Origin: Acrocarpospora pleiomorpha
GTDB lineage: Bacteria; Actinomycetota; Actinomycetes; Streptosporangiales; Streptosporangiaceae
DNA: 62,419 nucleotides
Assembly (NCBI RefSeq): GCF_009687885.1
Contig: NZ_BLAF01000064.1
Coordinates: forward strand, 1 to 62,419
Direction: 5' to 3'
Shown here: piece after piece, positions 8,289 to 17,149 of the stretch
How the letters are laid out: each line of letters begins with the position of its first letter
Numbering within the stretch: the stretch's first letter is position 1
Program-made: the position numbers and the translations under genes
Notes under the pieces: generated by a model
The model's database searches: none
Told to the model about the DNA's origin: nothing
Seen by the model: only the letters and a program-made list of their open reading frames with translations

Positions 8289-9150
8289 AGCGGCTCAGGA
8301 GGCTCCGGAGGGCCTTGACGACCTCGGCGGGCGCCTCCTCGGCCATGAAGTGCCCGGCGGTCACGGTGTGGTGCTCGAGTTCGGGAGCCCAGACTCGCCA
8401 GAGCGCGGCGGCGTCGAACCCGAGCATCGCGCCCCAGTCCTGCTGCAGGACGGTGACGGGCATCCGCAGGATGGAGCCAGCCTCGCGGTCGGCCCGGTCG
8501 TGCTCGACGTCGATGCCGGCCGAGGCCCGGTAGTCGGCGACGATCGAGGGGACCGCCTCGCGGGACGCTTTCAGGTAGGCGGCGCGGACCTCGCTCGGGA
8601 TGGCGCCGGGGTCGCGGGTCCACACGTCCAGGAAGTGGCCGAAGAAGGCGTCGGCGCTCGCGCTGATCATCTGCTCGGGCAGGCCGGGCGGCTGCGCCAT
8701 CAGGAACAGGTGGAAGCCGACGGCGGCCGAGGTTCCGCGCATGACGTCCCACATGTCCAGCGTGGGCAGCACGTCGAGGGAGGCCAGGTGCGTGACGGCG
8801 CCGGGGTGGTCGAGTCCGGCGCGGATGGCGACCAGGGCGCCCCGGTCGTGCCCGGCCAGGGCGAATCGGTCGTATCCGAGGGCGGCGGCGAGCGCGACGA
8901 TGTCGGCGGCCATGGTTCGCTTGGAATAGGCGGTGCCGTCGGGATCGGCGGGTTTGTCGCTGTCGCCGTACCCGCGCAGGTCCGGGCAGATGACGGTGTG
9001 GTCGGCGGCCAGGTCGGCCGCGACGTGCCGCCACATCAGGTGGGTCTGCGGGAAGCCGTGCAGCAGCACGATCGGGCTGCCCGAGCCGCCCACGGCGACG
9101 TTGAGCGCCACCCCGTCGGCCACGGTGATCCGCTGACTGTCGAAGATCAT
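8281..9150 (-). CDS. alpha/beta hydrolase, haloacetate dehalogenase/epoxide hydrolase-like
   Basis: 289 residues. The oxyanion motif is HGFPQ, DLRGYGDSDKP is the family signature, and the nucleophile elbow is GHDRGA, so the nucleophile is Asp rather than Ser. That fits the dehalogenase/epoxide hydrolase branch. A YSKRTMAADIVAL stretch and HDRGA resemble haloacetate dehalogenases. The catalytic His lies in TAGHFMAEEAP near the C-terminus. It is divergent from the SARP regulator, with 74 bases between them, which may control it. The actual substrate is unknown. Confidence 0.88.
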   Translation of the reverse strand: MIFDSQRITVADGVALNVAVGGSGSPIVLLHGFPQTHLMWRHVAADLAADHTVICPDLRGYGDSDKPADPDGTAYSKRTMAADIVALAAALGYDRFALAGHDRGALVAIRAGLDHPGAVTHLASLDVLPTLDMWDVMRGTSAAVGFHLFLMAQPPGLPEQMISASADAFFGHFLDVWTRDPGAIPSEVRAAYLKASREAVPSIVADYRASAGIDVEHDRADREAGSILRMPVTVLQQDWGAMLGFDAAALWRVWAPELEHHTVTAGHFMAEEAPAEVVKALRSLLSRSK

Positions 9151-9224
9151 GATGTCCTCCTCATTCCGTTTGACAGGAACAGCATCGGCGCGGCGACTGA
9201 ACGCCTGATCAGCGGCGACTGAGC

Positions 9225-12200
9225 GTGAATAGAATGGGCAAAGTGATCGAGTTCGGGGTGCTCGGGCCGCTGCGGGCCCTCGACGGGCAGGGGGAGCCCG
9301 TCGACCTCAAGGGGCCCCGGCACCGGGAGGTCCTGGCCCGGCTGCTGATCGCCAGGGGCCGGGTGGTCCCGGTGGACTGGCTGATCGGTGACCTGTGGGA
9401 GGACCCGCCCGAGGGCGCGCTCGGGACCGTGCAGACCTTCGTGTCCGCGCTTCGCCGGGCCCTGGAGCCCGACCGCCCGCGCCGCGCGCCGGCCAAGCTC
9501 CTGGTCACCGCCCCGCCGGGCTACGCGCTGCGGGCCGAACGCGTGGACGCCTGGCGCTTCGAGAAGGCGGTCGCCGACTCCCGTGCGCTGGGTCCCGAGC
9601 AGGCGCTGGCCCTCCTCGACGGGGCACTGGCGCTCTGGCGGGGCCCTGCCTACGCGGAGTTCGCCGACCGGGACTGGGCGCGCGGCGAGATCACCCGGCT
9701 CGGCGAGCTGAAACTTCTCGCGAGGGAGCGGCGGGCTGAGGCGGCGCTGGCGCTCGGCCTGGCCGCCGACGTGGTCGCTGACCTGGAAACTCAGGTCAGC
9801 GGGCATCCGCACCGTGAGGACGCCTGGCGGCTGCTGGCTCTGGCGCTGTACCGCTCCGGCCGCCAAGGCGACGCCCTCGGCGTGCTCCGCCGGGCCAGGG
9901 CGAGCCTGCGCGAGGAGCTGGGCGTGGATCCGGGCTCCGAACTGCGCCGGCTGGAGGCCGACATCTTGGCGCAAGCCCCGCATCTCACCTTGCCCGCACG
10001 GGAGACGCGCCTTCCGCGACGCCCTTTTTTCGGTCGTACGGAAGAGCTGGCCGCCCTCCAGCAGCCTGCCACCACTCTGGCGTTGATCTCGGGCGACGTG
10101 GGAGCGGGCAAGACCGCCCTCGCCGGGGAACTGGACCGCCGGCTCCGGGCGGAGGGCTGGACCAGTGCCTGGGGAGCCAGCCCCGAAGACGGCGGTGTCT
10201 GGCCGTGGAGCCGGATCCTCGCCGCGCTCGGGGCCGTCGCGGAGTTCCCCGCCGACAGGTTCGCCGCGCGCCAGCATGTGGCGGCGGCCGTGGCGCAGGC
10301 CGCCGCGCGGGCACCGTTGTTGCTGATCCTGGACGACCTGCAGTGGGCCGGCGAGGAGACCCTGGACCTGCTGGTCTCGCTCGCCGCCGAGCCACCGCGG
10401 GGACGCGTCCTGATCGTTGGGACCTACCGCTCGACCGACCTCACTCCCGCGCTGGCCGCGGCACTCGCCAGGATCGCCCGGGCCGAACCCGCGCGGGTCT
10501 ATCTCGGCGGACTGCCCGAGGAGGCAGTGGCCGATCTCGTCGCCGCCGTCTCCCACCGGAAACCCGACCCGACCACTCTCAAGATCATCTATGGCCGGAG
10601 TGGCGGAAATCCCTTCTACGTCCGCGAACTGGCCAGGCTCTACGACGCCGAGGGCGTGACCGGGCTGTCGGCCGTGCCCGAGGGGATCCGCGACGTCGTA
10701 CGCCACCGGCTGGCCGGCCTTCCCGACCGGAGCCGCGACGTGCTGCGGCAGGCCGCGGTGATCGGCCAGGAGGTGGATCTGGCCGTCCTGACCGAGTTGA
10801 CCGGCGACGAGGAGACCGTGCTGCACGCGGTCGAGGACGCGACGCGGGCCGGATTCGTGGTGGAACCAGGGGACGAAAAGGTGGCCTTCGCCCACACCCT
10901 GGTTCGCGACACGCTCTACGACGACCTGACCCGGAGCCGCCGGGCCCAGTATCACGCTCGGACAGCGGAGATCGTCGAGCGGCTCAGGCCGTACGACATC
11001 GAGGCCATCGCGCACCACTACGTGCGCGCGAGCAGTCGCGCCACCGCGGCGCGTGCCGCCCGTTATGCGCGGGCAGCGGCCGAGCGCGCCGAGCGGCGTT
11101 TCGCGCCGCACCTGGCGGCGCGGCTGTGGCGGGACGCGCTGAACGCCTACGACCTGGGGGAGAATCAGAACATACGGGCACGGCTGGCGCTCGTGATGGG
11201 CCTGGTACGTGCGCTGGCGCTCACCGGGAACCTGGACGACGCCAGGACCTACCGCGCCCAGGCCCTCACCGCGATAGGCGAACTGGATGACCAGGATCTG
11301 TCCGCGCAGGTGCTCGGCGCCTTCGACATCCCCGCCGTCTGGACGACCAACGACGACGAACCCCTCTCCCGCCGGATCGTGGCCGCGGCCGAGCACACCC
11401 TCGCCGCCCTTCCGCCGGAAAGGATCGCCGAGCGGAGCCGACTGCAGAGCACCATCGCCCTCGAATCCCGAGGTCACGGCAGCACGAGAGCAAACGACGC
11501 GGCGGCGGAGGCCGAGGCGCTCGCCCGCCGCACCGGGGACCCGGTGCTGCTCGCCTTCGCGCTCGACGGCCGCTACATGCAGTCCTTCCACCGCACCGGG
11601 CTGGCCCCCGAACGGATCGGCATAGGGACGGAACTGCTGGAGCTGGCCATCCACCATGACCTGCCCAGGTTCGAGGTCACCGGACACCTGATCCTGCTGC
11701 AGGCCCACTCCGCCCTGGCCGACTTCGAGACCGCCGACCGGCACGCCGCCGCGGCCGACGCCTTCGCCGAATGGCACGAAATCCCCCTGGTCGGCGTCTT
11801 CACCCAGTGGTACGCGGCGCTGCGCCTCGCGGTCGAAGGCCGTACGGCCGAAGCCGAGGCCTCCTACCGCTCCGCGTCATCCCGCCTGAACGCCACCGGC
11901 ATGCACGGGATGGCGCAGGGCCTGCTGCCTCTCGCGCTGCTCTCCATCAACCGGGACCGGGTGGACTGGAACGCCGACTGGGGCACCTGCCGCGAATGGG
12001 CGCACGCGCTCCGGCTCCTGGCCTCAGGCAGCTCCGAGGAGGCCGCCACCGCGCTGCACGCACTGCCGGCTTCGCCGCGCGACCTGCTCTACGAGGCCCG
12101 CCTGGCACTCGAAGCCGAGGTCGCGATCGGCGTCCGAGACCACGCCGCGATGGGCCGGATCAGGCGAGAGCTCCTCCCCGCTGCGGCGGAACTGGCCGGC

Positions 12201-12263
12201 GGCGCAACGGGCCTACTCAGCTTCGGCCCAGTCCGCCACTACCTGGACGCCCTCACGACCTGA
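9225..12263 (+). CDS. AfsR/SARP-type BTAD regulator with AAA ATPase domain
   Basis: 1012 residues from a GTG (an in-frame ATG lies at 9234). The N-terminal OmpR-like winged helix (FGVLGPLRALDGQGEPVDL, RHREVLARLLIARGR) is followed by the bacterial transcriptional activation domain to about residue 245. The AAA/STAND ATPase has Walker A GDVGAGKTAL near residue 290 and Walker B LLLILDDLQWA near 370. The C-terminal half is alpha-helical and TPR-like (ERAERRFAPHLAARLWRDAL). Such proteins activate secondary metabolism or local operons. No biosynthetic cluster is adjacent; the closest candidate target is the divergent hydrolase gene. Confidence 0.92.
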   Translation: MNRMGKVIEFGVLGPLRALDGQGEPVDLKGPRHREVLARLLIARGRVVPVDWLIGDLWEDPPEGALGTVQTFVSALRRALEPDRPRRAPAKLLVTAPPGYALRAERVDAWRFEKAVADSRALGPEQALALLDGALALWRGPAYAEFADRDWARGEITRLGELKLLARERRAEAALALGLAADVVADLETQVSGHPHREDAWRLLALALYRSGRQGDALGVLRRARASLREELGVDPGSELRRLEADILAQAPHLTLPARETRLPRRPFFGRTEELAALQQPATTLALISGDVGAGKTALAGELDRRLRAEGWTSAWGASPEDGGVWPWSRILAALGAVAEFPADRFAARQHVAAAVAQAAARAPLLLILDDLQWAGEETLDLLVSLAAEPPRGRVLIVGTYRSTDLTPALAAALARIARAEPARVYLGGLPEEAVADLVAAVSHRKPDPTTLKIIYGRSGGNPFYVRELARLYDAEGVTGLSAVPEGIRDVVRHRLAGLPDRSRDVLRQAAVIGQEVDLAVLTELTGDEETVLHAVEDATRAGFVVEPGDEKVAFAHTLVRDTLYDDLTRSRRAQYHARTAEIVERLRPYDIEAIAHHYVRASSRATAARAARYARAAAERAERRFAPHLAARLWRDALNAYDLGENQNIRARLALVMGLVRALALTGNLDDARTYRAQALTAIGELDDQDLSAQVLGAFDIPAVWTTNDDEPLSRRIVAAAEHTLAALPPERIAERSRLQSTIALESRGHGSTRANDAAAEAEALARRTGDPVLLAFALDGRYMQSFHRTGLAPERIGIGTELLELAIHHDLPRFEVTGHLILLQAHSALADFETADRHAAAADAFAEWHEIPLVGVFTQWYAALRLAVEGRTAEAEASYRSASSRLNATGMHGMAQGLLPLALLSINRDRVDWNADWGTCREWAHALRLLASGSSEEAATALHALPASPRDLLYEARLALEAEVAIGVRDHAAMGRIRRELLPAAAELAGGATGLLSFGPVRHYLDALTT

Positions 12264-12282
12264 TCGTCAAGCATGCGTTTGG

Positions 12283-12458
12283 TCAGTCGATCGCCGTGAG
12301 GTCGACGATCACCATGCGGTCGCCCTTGCGGTAGGTCAGCGCGCCTCCTGGACGAGGTCGGCGGCGTCGTGCGGGTCACCGGACAGGACGTACCCGAAGC
12401 GCAGCAGCGCATCGGCGCGTCCGGCCACGAACTTCTCGAACTGTTCCTCGTCCCGCAT
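12283..12458 (-). pseudogene. SigE-family ECF sigma factor, N-terminal remnant fused to a foreign 3' end
   Basis: From an ATG at 12458 the frame gives 40 residues, including DALLRFGYVLSGDPHDAADL, then VQEA and a stop at 12336. That is the region-2 start of SigE-family ECF sigma factors, and the rest of the sigma protein is absent. Right across the junction another frame reads LTYRKGDRMVIVDLTAID and stops at 12283, the apparent C-terminus of a different protein. An internal deletion of at least one gene length has joined the two. No other gene is seen in 12264-12526. Confidence 0.6.
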
Positions 12459-12526
12459 GTCTCTTAGAGCATGAGAGGGCCGCGTCCGTTGCACGACGCG
12501 GGGCTCCAGCTGTACGGCCGTGGGCG

Positions 12527-13582
12527 TCAGCGGACGATGTCAGGCGCGTCCAGCAGGCGACCCGCGAGAGCGGTGAGGCTGAGCCCCTTCAGGTCGGGGA
12601 TCAGGACGCCCGCGATCTTGTCGACATGCCGGCGCCACGTGTCGGGCACGGCGGCAGCTCCGGACGCCGCGCCGCACAGTGCGCCCACCATGGCGGGCAT
12701 GCTGTCGGACTGCCGTGCGACCAGCGCGGCCGAGCCGAGGGCCGTGGCGAGGTCGCCGTCGGCCAGTTCGGCCAGGACGAAGGCCGCGGGCAGGGTTTCG
12801 GCGGCCACTCCTCCATGGCTGTACACGGCCGGGCTGAGCTGCTCGACCAGGCCGGGGACGGCGTCGAAGGCCGAACGTGCCAACTCGCGGACGTGGGCCG
12901 CCTTGGCGAGGTTGCGGGCGGTCCAGCTCCCCTCAGGGATCGCGCCGGCCGCCGCTCGCAGCGCGTCGCTGAGGTGGGCGCCACCGACCAGCGACGCGAT
13001 GGCCACAGCCATGGCCTGAGCGGCCCAGACCCCGTCCTCGGCGTGGGTGATCTCGGCGTAGCGGCACGCGACCTCGGCGGCATTGGCCGGGTCACCGGCG
13101 TAGTAGAGGCCGATCGACACTGCGGCGGGTACGGCGCTGTCAGAGTAGTGAACGGGATTGTCGTTGCCGGTGGCGGGCGGCGTGAGACCTCTGGCGCTGT
13201 TGATGATCGCGGAGCGTTCGGCCATCCCGGTCCAGACGTCGTCCGACATGCGCGTGCGCCATCCGGCGAAGAGCGCGGCCGAATCGTGTCGCGGCTCCTC
13301 GAGAAGCACCAGCGCGGCCACGGCCGCGGTCTCGGCGTCGTCCGTGGGAGACAGCGGGATGTCGTCACCGATGCTGAGCGTGAACGGGAGCAACGGGCGC
13401 GAGACCCGCTGTTCGTCCAGCGCGGCCGAGAGCCGCCAGCCGGCGGATCTCGTCCACGCCGATCTGGCCCTGCGGTGGAACTGCGCGGGGAGTCCCGCGG
13501 CGTCGCCCGCGGCCAGCCCGAGCAGGGCGCCGACCGCACGTTCCTCCCGCGCGTCCCGGGTGCCGGCGAAGTCAGTGCGCAT
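12527..13582 (-). CDS. ADP-ribosylglycohydrolase family protein, second copy
   Basis: 351 residues from the ATG at 13582, chosen because it overlaps the stop of the preceding paralogue by 11 bases, implying coupled translation. The family signs are ERAVGALLGLAAGDAAGLP at the start, SPTDDAETAAVAALVLL (metal-binding TDD), ITHAEDGVWAAQAMAVAIAS and, near the end, SDSMPAMVGALCGAASGA (the second metal-site segment). The core is more divergent than in the upstream copy. It probably hydrolyses ADP-ribosyl or related N-/O-glycosidic bonds with Mg2+; the true substrate is unknown. Confidence 0.85.
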   Translation of the reverse strand: MRTDFAGTRDAREERAVGALLGLAAGDAAGLPAQFHRRARSAWTRSAGWRLSAALDEQRVSRPLLPFTLSIGDDIPLSPTDDAETAAVAALVLLEEPRHDSAALFAGWRTRMSDDVWTGMAERSAIINSARGLTPPATGNDNPVHYSDSAVPAAVSIGLYYAGDPANAAEVACRYAEITHAEDGVWAAQAMAVAIASLVGGAHLSDALRAAAGAIPEGSWTARNLAKAAHVRELARSAFDAVPGLVEQLSPAVYSHGGVAAETLPAAFVLAELADGDLATALGSAALVARQSDSMPAMVGALCGAASGAAAVPDTWRRHVDKIAGVLIPDLKGLSLTALAGRLLDAPDIVR

Positions 13583-14582
13583 CGACGGCCGCCTCTCTGA
13601 GCGCCGGACCCGATTGGCCGGCGGCATGCAGCCGATCGGCCAGTTCGACGAGGTCCGTGCCAGCGGTGGCGGTGATGCATCGTCCGCTCACGTGTGTCAC
13701 TTGAGCCCGCCACCGTTCGGGGATGGCCTGCGCGCCGTGCAGGGCGCCCGCCATGGCGCCGGCGATGGCGGCGATGGTGTCGGAGTCGCGGCCGATGTTG
13801 ACTCCCGCCAGCACCACCCGGGTGAAATCCCCCTGATGGGCGGCGAACAGGCCGAAAGCCAGCGCGACCGCCTCGGGGGCGGCATCGGCCCAGGGGTAGT
13901 GGAACAGCGGGATCTCCGCGTACAGCGCTTCCTCCGCCGCGTCTGGTGAGCCCGCCGCTGCGGTCACGTCGAGTGCCCGGCCCACCAGCCGTGCCGACCA
14001 CGAGTCCGGCGGCAGCGCGCGCACGCCCGCGTTGATCACGTCGCGGTGGTGGTGAGCGGTCATCGCGGCGGCGACGCCCGCGGCGACCGCCTGGGCGCAG
14101 AAGACGCCGTCGCGGGCGTGGCTGACCGACGCGTCGATGGCCGCGATCCTGGCGGCCTCGTCGGGGTCGCCCATGCAGAGGATGCCGACGGGGGCGACCC
14201 GCATCGCGGCGCCGTCGCTCCACATCTCGTAGCTGTCGCTCCCGCTCTGCGGCGGCCGCAGCCCCGAACGCAGATTGGCGAGGGCGACCATCTCGCTGAA
14301 GCCGGCGCCGTGGAAGCCGCCCTGCTGCGCCGCGACCGTGTCCAGCCAGACGCCGGCCACGTCATCGGGGGTGATGCCCTTGCCGTGGGCGAGCAGGCCC
14401 CGGGCGCAGACGACCGCGTACTCGGTGTCGTCGGTGCCGGCCGCGTCCTCGGTGAGGAAGTCAGTGACCCTGCCGTGGCGCGCTCGGATCTCAGCGGGTG
14501 TCATGCCTTCGGTGGGCGCGCCGAGGGCATCGCCGACCGCGAGGCCGAGGAGCGCGCCTCGGCACCGGTCCAGAGTGGTCAC
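13572..14582 (-). CDS. ADP-ribosylglycohydrolase (DraG-like), first copy
   Basis: 336 residues. The di-metal DraG fold is clear: CRGALLGLAVGDALGAPTEG, DDTEYAVVCARGLL, ASVSHARDGVFCAQAVAAG and, near the end, NIGRDSDTIAAIAGAMAGAL, the canonical metal-binding GxDxDT segment. It heads a two-gene operon with the overlapping second copy. It is divergent from the LacI regulator across a 182-base region with two symmetric sites. With the sugar-type ABC transporter next door, a role in scavenging ADP-ribose or glycosylated nucleoside compounds is plausible but unproven. Confidence 0.92.
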   Translation of the reverse strand: MTTLDRCRGALLGLAVGDALGAPTEGMTPAEIRARHGRVTDFLTEDAAGTDDTEYAVVCARGLLAHGKGITPDDVAGVWLDTVAAQQGGFHGAGFSEMVALANLRSGLRPPQSGSDSYEMWSDGAAMRVAPVGILCMGDPDEAARIAAIDASVSHARDGVFCAQAVAAGVAAAMTAHHHRDVINAGVRALPPDSWSARLVGRALDVTAAAGSPDAAEEALYAEIPLFHYPWADAAPEAVALAFGLFAAHQGDFTRVVLAGVNIGRDSDTIAAIAGAMAGALHGAQAIPERWRAQVTHVSGRCITATAGTDLVELADRLHAAGQSGPALREAAVDAH

Positions 14583-14650
14583 TCACGCTCCAGAAGTCGC
14601 ATCGTTTTGCATAATGCCGTACACGCTAGCAGCGCACGCCTTCTCCTAAA

Positions 14651-14690
14651 AATGATCCTGCCTGCGACAACCTCTGGAAACAGGATCGTT
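14651..14690. promoter_or_regulatory. spaced inverted repeat upstream of the ADP-ribosylglycohydrolase operon
   Basis: AATGATCCTG at 14651-14660 and CAGGATCGTT at 14681-14690 face each other across 20 bases, about 70-110 bases before the start of the leftward operon. This could be a regulator site or a leader hairpin; the sequence does not decide. Confidence 0.4.
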
Positions 14691-14737
14691 ACACCGTCCT
14701 CTTGACCGGAGAATGTAGTGAACCCCATGCTACGACA

Positions 14738-14749
14738 CAAATCGATTTG
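14738..14749. promoter_or_regulatory. perfect 12-bp palindrome, likely LacI operator
   Basis: CAAATCGATTTG lies 16 bases before the ATG of the LacI gene. The central CG and perfect symmetry are what LacI/GalR proteins bind. The position fits autoregulation and control of the divergent hydrolase operon. Confidence 0.6.
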
Positions 14750-14764
14750 GATTCTGGGAGCGAG

Positions 14765-15775
14765 ATGAAGGAAGCAGGCGGGCGCCCCAACATTGCCGCC
14801 GTCGCCGCGGCTGCCGGAGTCAGCGTGACGACCGTGTCGCACGTGCTGAGCGGCCGCAAACCGGTAAGCGCCCGTACCAAGGCCAAGGTGGAGGCGGTCA
14901 TCGAGGAGCTCGGCTACCGGCCGAACCCGTCGGCCCGCAGCCTGCGCACGGCCCGCAGCGAGTCGATCGCGCTGATCGTCCCCGATCTGACCAACCCGTT
15001 CTACCCGCTGGTCGCCGCGGGGCTGCAGGACGTGCTGATGTCGAGCGGCTACCTGCTGTCCGTCACCGACGCGGCGCTGCCCAGCCGGGCCCTGCCCGAG
15101 GTCGTACGGCACGTGCTGGCCCGCAGGGTCGACGGCATCGTGCTGGCCACGTACGGAGCCACCGACAACGACATCGACAAGATCAGAAAGTCCGGCACCA
15201 AGCTCGTACGGCTGGGCGGCCGGTTCCGCGCCGAGTTCGGCGACATCGTCAGGGCCGACGACGCCAGCGGCGTGCACGACGTGGTCAGCCACCTCATCGA
15301 CCGCGGATACCAGCGCATCGCGTTCCTCAACGGCGAGCCCCACGCGCACCCGAGCCAGATCAGGCTCGAGGGCTACGAACGGGCGCTACGCGAGGCCGAC
15401 CGGCCGATCCTGCCCGACCTGATCCACTCGGGCACGTTCACCCGGGCGGGCGGCGCGGAAGGGGCCAGAGCCCTGCTCTCCCGCTCGCCCCGCCCCGACG
15501 CCCTGGTCTGCGGCAACGACCTGATCGCCGTCGGAGCGCTCGACGTGACCAGGCAACTCGGCCTGTCCGTCCCCGGCGACGTGGCCATCACCGGCTATGA
15601 CGACATCGAGGCCGCCTCCCTCATCACCCCGGCCCTGACCACAGTGCTCAACCCGGCCCGCGAGATCGGCAGGACCTGCGCGCGTCTTCTTCTCGACCGG
15701 CTGGCCGGCGAGTACGACGACACGGCACGCGAGATCGTCCTCGCTCACCGGCTCATCGTCCGCGACTCGTCCTAG
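14765..15775 (+). CDS. LacI family transcriptional regulator
   Basis: 336 residues from the ATG at 14765. The N-terminal LacI helix-turn-helix reads NIAAVAAAAGVSVTTVSHVL, with hinge helix YRPNPSARSLRT. The periplasmic-binding-like effector domain contains LIVPDLTNPFYPLVAAGLQD, GTKLVRLGGRF, RIAFLNGEPHAHPS and DALVCGNDLIAVGAL. It is followed after 21 bases by the substrate-binding protein of an ABC system, so it should be the local sugar-responsive repressor of both the transporter and the ADP-ribosylglycohydrolase pair. Confidence 0.93.
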   Translation: MKEAGGRPNIAAVAAAAGVSVTTVSHVLSGRKPVSARTKAKVEAVIEELGYRPNPSARSLRTARSESIALIVPDLTNPFYPLVAAGLQDVLMSSGYLLSVTDAALPSRALPEVVRHVLARRVDGIVLATYGATDNDIDKIRKSGTKLVRLGGRFRAEFGDIVRADDASGVHDVVSHLIDRGYQRIAFLNGEPHAHPSQIRLEGYERALREADRPILPDLIHSGTFTRAGGAEGARALLSRSPRPDALVCGNDLIAVGALDVTRQLGLSVPGDVAITGYDDIEAASLITPALTTVLNPAREIGRTCARLLLDRLAGEYDDTAREIVLAHRLIVRDSS

Positions 15776-15796
15776 CCGTTCGTAAGGAGATCCCCC

Positions 15797-17149
15797 ATGC
15801 CCGTCAATCTCGCCCGCCGTGACTTCCTCAAGCTGAGCGGCACCACGGTGGCCGCCGGTTGGGCGCTCGCCGCGTGCGGCGGCTCGTCCCCGTCCTCCAG
15901 CGCCAAGAACGTCACCTACTGGGCCGCCTTCGCCACGCCCGACAGCGAGAAGTACTTCCGCCAGAACCTCGTCGACGCCTTCAACAAGAGCGCGAAGGGC
16001 GTCCGCGTCAAGATGGACGTCAAGCAACTCATGACGCTGGGCAACCTGACCAACACCGCGGTGGCGGCGGGCAAAGGCCCTGACGTCGTCTACGCCGACG
16101 GCCCCTCGGCCGCCCTGTCCTTCGCCAAGAGCTCCAAGACCGTGGCGCTCGACGAATACGCCACGAAGTACGGCTGGCAGGACAAGCTGCTGCCGTGGGC
16201 CTACGAAGTCAGCAAGATCGACGGCAAGCTCCACTCCGTGCCCGTCGGCTACGGCTCGCTGGTGCTCTACTACAACCCCGACACCTTCGCCACGCACGGC
16301 TGGAAGGTGCCGACCACGCTGGCCGAATTCGAGACCGTGTGCGCCGCCGCCAAGAGCGCGGGCCTGATCCCCGTCGGTGCGGGCAACAGCGGCTACAAGG
16401 CGCAGAGCGAGTGGTACCTGACCTGCGTGCTCAACGCCGCCGTGGGCCCGAAGGCCATCCACGAAGCGCTCACCGGCGCACGACCGTGGGACGACAAGGT
16501 CTTCGTCGACGCCATCACCATGTTCAAGGCACAGATCGACAAGGGCTGGTGGGGCGGCGGCGCCGACCGCTACTTCACCAACACCGACACCGACATGTTC
16601 ACCGGTCTGGCCAGCGGCAAGGTCGCCATGTACATGACGGGGACGTGGAGCTTCGACTCGGCCGACACGTTCTTCACCGGCGGCAAGAAATGGGACTGGG
16701 CGCCACTGCCCTCGCTCGGTGACGGCGTGCTCCCGGGGGTCTTCCCGCTGGCGATCGGCACCACGCTGTCGATCAACGCGCGTTCGGAGAACCAGGCGGG
16801 GGCGGCCGAGTTCATCGACTACGTCATCGCCGATCCCAAGCGCATGCTCGGTTTCCTCGCCACGACCGGCACCAACCCCCCGCCGCTCAAGGTCTCCGCC
16901 GACGCCTACCCGGCCGGCATGGACGAGCGGGTCGCGCGGCTGTACAAGGCCATCCCCGAAACCACGAACCTGGGCTACGCGAGCTGGAGCTTCGTCCCGC
17001 CGAAGACGGACACCTATCTCTACACCGAGTTCGACAAGGTCGTCACGGGTGCGATGGCACCGGCCGACTTCTGCGCCGGACTGCAGAAGACCTTCGCCGC
17101 CGAGCTCGCGGCGGGCGCGGTGCCCAAGCCGTTCGCCCCCGAGTCGTGA
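15797..17149 (+). CDS. ABC transporter substrate-binding lipoprotein (carbohydrate uptake family 1)
   Basis: 450 residues. The N-terminus has a twin-arginine motif (ARRDFLKLSG, residues 6-15) and a lipobox ending LAAC with the lipidated Cys at 27, so it is a Tat-exported lipoprotein. The body is a family-1 solute-binding fold (WAAFATPDSEKYF, VGYGSLVLYYNPDTFATHGW, GKVAMYMTGTWSF). AAGGAG precedes the ATG. It is the first gene of a transporter operon, and the next gene starts inside its GTGA stop. No ATPase gene follows, so a shared MsiK-type ATPase encoded elsewhere is likely. Confidence 0.92.
   Translation: MPVNLARRDFLKLSGTTVAAGWALAACGGSSPSSSAKNVTYWAAFATPDSEKYFRQNLVDAFNKSAKGVRVKMDVKQLMTLGNLTNTAVAAGKGPDVVYADGPSAALSFAKSSKTVALDEYATKYGWQDKLLPWAYEVSKIDGKLHSVPVGYGSLVLYYNPDTFATHGWKVPTTLAEFETVCAAAKSAGLIPVGAGNSGYKAQSEWYLTCVLNAAVGPKAIHEALTGARPWDDKVFVDAITMFKAQIDKGWWGGGADRYFTNTDTDMFTGLASGKVAMYMTGTWSFDSADTFFTGGKKWDWAPLPSLGDGVLPGVFPLAIGTTLSINARSENQAGAAEFIDYVIADPKRMLGFLATTGTNPPPLKVSADAYPAGMDERVARLYKAIPETTNLGYASWSFVPPKTDTYLYTEFDKVVTGAMAPADFCAGLQKTFAAELAAGAVPKPFAPES

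Noticed and set aside
9147..11777. 876-residue open frame on the minus strand
   Set aside because: It is the antisense of the SARP-type regulator, rich in Gly/Arg/Pro with no domain pattern; long antisense frames are normal at this GC content.
12601..14223. 540-residue Arg-rich minus-strand frame
   Set aside because: Shifted frame across the two ADP-ribosylglycohydrolase genes; composition is that of an out-of-frame reading.
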